Positions 5,703 to 7,670 of a stretch of DNA of 7,670 bases are shown here, in pieces. Origin of the DNA: Candidatus Methanofilum arcanum. Its GTDB lineage: Archaea; Halobacteriota; Methanomicrobia; Methanomicrobiales; Methanospirillaceae. Position 1 is the first letter of the stretch, and each line of letters opens with the position of its first letter. The notes below the pieces were generated by a model. It did no database searches. It was not told the origin of the DNA and saw only the letters and a list, made by a program, of their open reading frames with translations. A program made the position numbers and the translations under genes. The stretch spans positions 1-7,670 of the forward strand of contig JAITWW010000020.1 in the NCBI GenBank assembly GCA_031285085.1, given 5' to 3'.

Positions 5703-6477
5703 CTTTTTTAGCCTCTTTTTGACAAATAAAGGATTTTATGAGTGAAATATGATCAGAAACTGCATATGTATCATTATATTGGAGTATACTCTGCTAAATG
5801 GAAACAATTTCTTTTTTTTAAAAAAATTCTTTTTAAATTTCCAATAATAGGTATTAATAAAAAATAACACCAGAATATGCCTTATAAAAGGGTTTAATCC
5901 TTATTTCTCATCCGTTCAATAAAATCAACAAGTAGAACGTTTTATTATTTGTGAACAATATGCAACATGTAATACTTAAAAAAATTTCCTAATAATAAGG
6001 GATTAATATCCCTCCAAAAAGAGTTCATTTCACCGTGAAAAGCAAAAACGCGCATAATAAGATAACTCTCTCATATATATCTGAACTCCTTGCAACACCC
6101 ACGGAAATCAATTTTGAAGCTTATCAAAGAGATGATAACACTACAGCGATCACTCTCCCTTTCTTTTTCTTTTTTGCATAATATATATAAGAAATTTTAT
6201 TCAATTCTAGTCAATGCCAAACAATCCCCATTACCACCTCCCACCTTGTGGGAATCGGTATCTGAGAAGCAACAATATATCGAACCATGGGCATCGTCAA
6301 GTCAACACCTTTTTTTTAAATGATTTTCGTAAATTCATGACAAATAACTGCGCAATCATCACAAATAACATGTGTCTGTGCCATCCTTGGTATGAGCGTG
6401 TTTCGTAATGTGTCATCTAAGTAGCTTTTGCATTCTTGAACGTTGAGTTTTACATTGGCGACATTGGATCAGAAACT

Positions 6478-6485
6478 AAAAAAAA
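6478..6485 (-). terminator. U8 terminator after the AI-2E-type gene
   Basis: Eight A residues on the + strand give a run of eight U in the - strand transcript, 8 bases after the TGA at 6494-6496. This is a typical archaeal U-tract terminator. Confidence 0.55.
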
Positions 6486-6493
6486 GAATGTGA

Positions 6494-7570
6494 TCATTCA
6501 TCAATGAGAGCACCTTCTATCTCTTTTGATGTTGGATGAACGATAATATCATATGCTGATACAATGAGTGCCACCATAAGTGGTCCAAGTACGATACCTA
6601 ACAAACCCATGAGTAACATTCCTCCAAAAATCCCCACCATCATTAAAACAGGATGAATAGCCATCCTCGCCCCCATTCTTTTCGGTCGGAAGTAAAAATC
6701 AGCAATACCAGATATGAGAGGATACCCAACACAGATTGTGAGAATGGCTCCTCGTATATCACCTAATAAGAGCTCATAGATGAGCAAAAATGCAATAAGA
6801 ATTTGAGGTCCTAAAAAAGGAACTAATTGAAAGAGACCACACAGTGTTGACCAGAACAGTACATGTCCATATCCAAGGAACATAAAAAACGGAATTGCAA
6901 GAATAAATGTGAGAATCGCTGCTTCAACGTTCACAATATAGACTGAGTACATCGTATCTACTGTCGTTTTTGTGAGGCGATCAAGTGACGCAGTTGTTTG
7001 CTGTGGAATAAGAGATCGAATCTCTTGTATTACTTTGTCTCCATTGAGGAAGAAGAGATACAATGTGAGGAAGAAGATAACAACTTTAACGATAAGTATA
7101 GGGCTTGCTGCGAGAAAATCTCCAATCCATCCTGTTATTCCTACAACAATGTTTTCAAACAATGTGGTAATGAAATTTGTTGTAAAGATGTTTCCAACCG
7201 GCTCAAGACCACTTACTTCTGCAATTTTCTCTGATAGTGAACCTAAAATGTCTATTTTCGTGAGCTCTGCTGCCATTTGACTGAATAACATTCGAATGTA
7301 ATCCAGATTTCCATACAATGTATTGAATGTAAACCACATGACAAAAATAAGACCAACTACGATACTAAAACAGAGAATAAATGCTGAATATCCTTCTTTT
7401 ATCCGAGAAGAGACTGCACGGTGAGCGGGAATAAGCACAACCGCAATGGAGAAGCTCAGTATAATGACATCTATCAGTGGCCAAAAAACAATGCATGCAG
7501 CACATAAAATGACCCCTGCAAAGACTAAACTGAGCGGATCCCTTTTCTTCAGTGTCTCTACTATATACAT
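6494..7570 (-). CDS. AI-2E family (UPF0118/PerM-like) membrane transporter
   Basis: 358 residues from the ATG at 7570, the usual size of the family. Topology as expected: two hydrophobic segments at about 13-48, a third at 62-85, a long polar external domain (about 86-155) with few hydrophobic stretches, a segment at 156-176, then a hydrophobic C-terminal half (about 215-345). Family hallmarks are VPFLGPQILIA (250-260), the ELLLGD turn (266-271), FRPKRMGARMAIHP (294-307) and the glycine-rich GIFGGMLLMGLLGIVLGP (313-330). Members export small molecules or exchange ions (AI-2 export in TqsA, sodium/proton exchange in others); the substrate in archaea is not known. The same frame is open to an ATG at 7651, bounded by an in-frame TGA upstream. 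Those 27 extra residues are Arg/Trp-rich, coded by GC-rich hairpin DNA, with GGAGGAGG directly against the ATG. I prefer 7570, where a CATATG preceded by A-rich DNA lies about 27 bases upstream, but 7651 stays possible. Confidence 0.9.
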   Translation of the reverse strand: MYIVETLKKRDPLSLVFAGVILCAACIVFWPLIDVIILSFSIAVVLIPAHRAVSSRIKEGYSAFILCFSIVVGLIFVMWFTFNTLYGNLDYIRMLFSQMAAELTKIDILGSLSEKIAEVSGLEPVGNIFTTNFITTLFENIVVGITGWIGDFLAASPILIVKVVIFFLTLYLFFLNGDKVIQEIRSLIPQQTTASLDRLTKTTVDTMYSVYIVNVEAAILTFILAIPFFMFLGYGHVLFWSTLCGLFQLVPFLGPQILIAFLLIYELLLGDIRGAILTICVGYPLISGIADFYFRPKRMGARMAIHPVLMMVGIFGGMLLMGLLGIVLGPLMVALIVSAYDIIVHPTSKEIEGALIDE

Positions 7571-7611
7571 GGGTATAATGTGAAATGTGCGGTCATATGG
7601 TTTTTCCCATG

Positions 7612-7629
7612 CTCGCCAAGCACGGCGAG
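7612..7629. repeat. GC-rich hairpin upstream of the AI-2E-type gene
   Basis: CTCGCC at 7612-7617 pairs with GGCGAG at 7624-7629 around AAGCAC. It lies in a GC-rich block (about 7610-7660) that stands out from its AT-rich surroundings. It may be a dispersed repeat element, an operator, or the terminator of a gene lying past the right edge. Confidence 0.45.
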
Positions 7630-7670
7630 GACGCGCCTCCCGTAGAACCATCCTCCTCCGTCAGATGATT

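Larger units (their letters stand above)
5281..6493. other. Long AT-rich gene-free region
   Basis: About 1.2 kb without a convincing gene. Frames on both strands are short and of low-complexity or shadow type. It holds small symmetric elements: palindrome GAGTATACTC at 5782-5791, a T8/A7 block at 5812-5826, hairpin GGGAT-TAAT-ATCCC at 5999-6012, TTTCAC-C-GTGAAA at 6028-6040 and CCCAC-CTT-GTGGG at 6240-6252. The 9-base sequence ACAAATAAC occurs at 6340-6348 and again at 6361-6369. A strong ribosome-binding site with an 8-codon frame lies near 5663-5702. Less AT-rich stretches at about 6220-6300 and 6340-6470 could hold a small RNA, but nothing in the sequence proves it. Confidence 0.5.

Noticed and set aside
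6030..6074. A 14-codon - strand frame (MRELSYYARFCFSR) with AAGGAG upstream
   Set aside because: The spacing of about 11 bases is long, the frame is very short, and nothing follows it; chance is the simplest reading.
6090..6408. Two overlapping + strand frames in the AT-rich region
   Set aside because: Composition is low complexity, no ribosome-binding site precedes the starts, and no motif is recognisable.
1..7670. CRISPR array or transposon
   Set aside because: No regularly spaced direct repeats, no terminal inverted repeats with a transposase and no integrase are present; the repeats seen are inside or between paralogous genes.

Overview
The window reads as a piece of a fairly AT-rich archaeal chromosome, most likely a methanogenic euryarchaeon of the Methanomicrobia type. 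The reasons are GAGG(T) ribosome-binding sites set 7 bases before the starts, a secreted protein that joins a PKD domain to a PEGA domain, HEAT-repeat and AI-2E-type membrane proteins nearby, and U-rich tracts rather than classic stem-loop terminators after genes. The lineage is inferred from protein families and style; no rRNA or other marker gene is present.

Layout. Positions 2-292 (+ strand) hold the 3' end of a threonine-rich repeat protein that starts outside the window. All other genes are on the - strand. A small HEAT-repeat protein lies at 499-906. A four-gene array of secreted paralogues follows at 1263-5280. A gene-free, AT-rich stretch of about 1.2 kb covers 5281-6493. A complete AI-2E-type (UPF0118) membrane protein lies at 6494-7570, with an odd GC-rich, arginine/tryptophan-rich possible extension up to 7651.

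The array is the notable part. All four proteins start with a Sec-type signal peptide and share a core: an 'ST-x3-F-C-x-G-T' motif, a second 'SPxCxF' motif, then a 'TVTV/TITV' strand. The two genes at 3243-4076 and 4435-5280 are close tandem duplicates that share even their 5' leaders. The gene at 2124-3074 keeps the N-terminal module but carries PKD and PEGA domains in place of the shared C-terminal module. The gene at 1263-2030 is a mosaic: its N-terminal half matches the PKD/PEGA gene, its C-terminal half matches the tandem pair, and the C-terminal module is duplicated inside it. This looks like a locus where modules of secreted or cell-surface proteins are duplicated and shuffled. Their function is unknown to me; an outer-surface or adhesive role is inference only.

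I found no tRNA, rRNA, CRISPR array, transposase, integrase or reverse transcriptase in the window.
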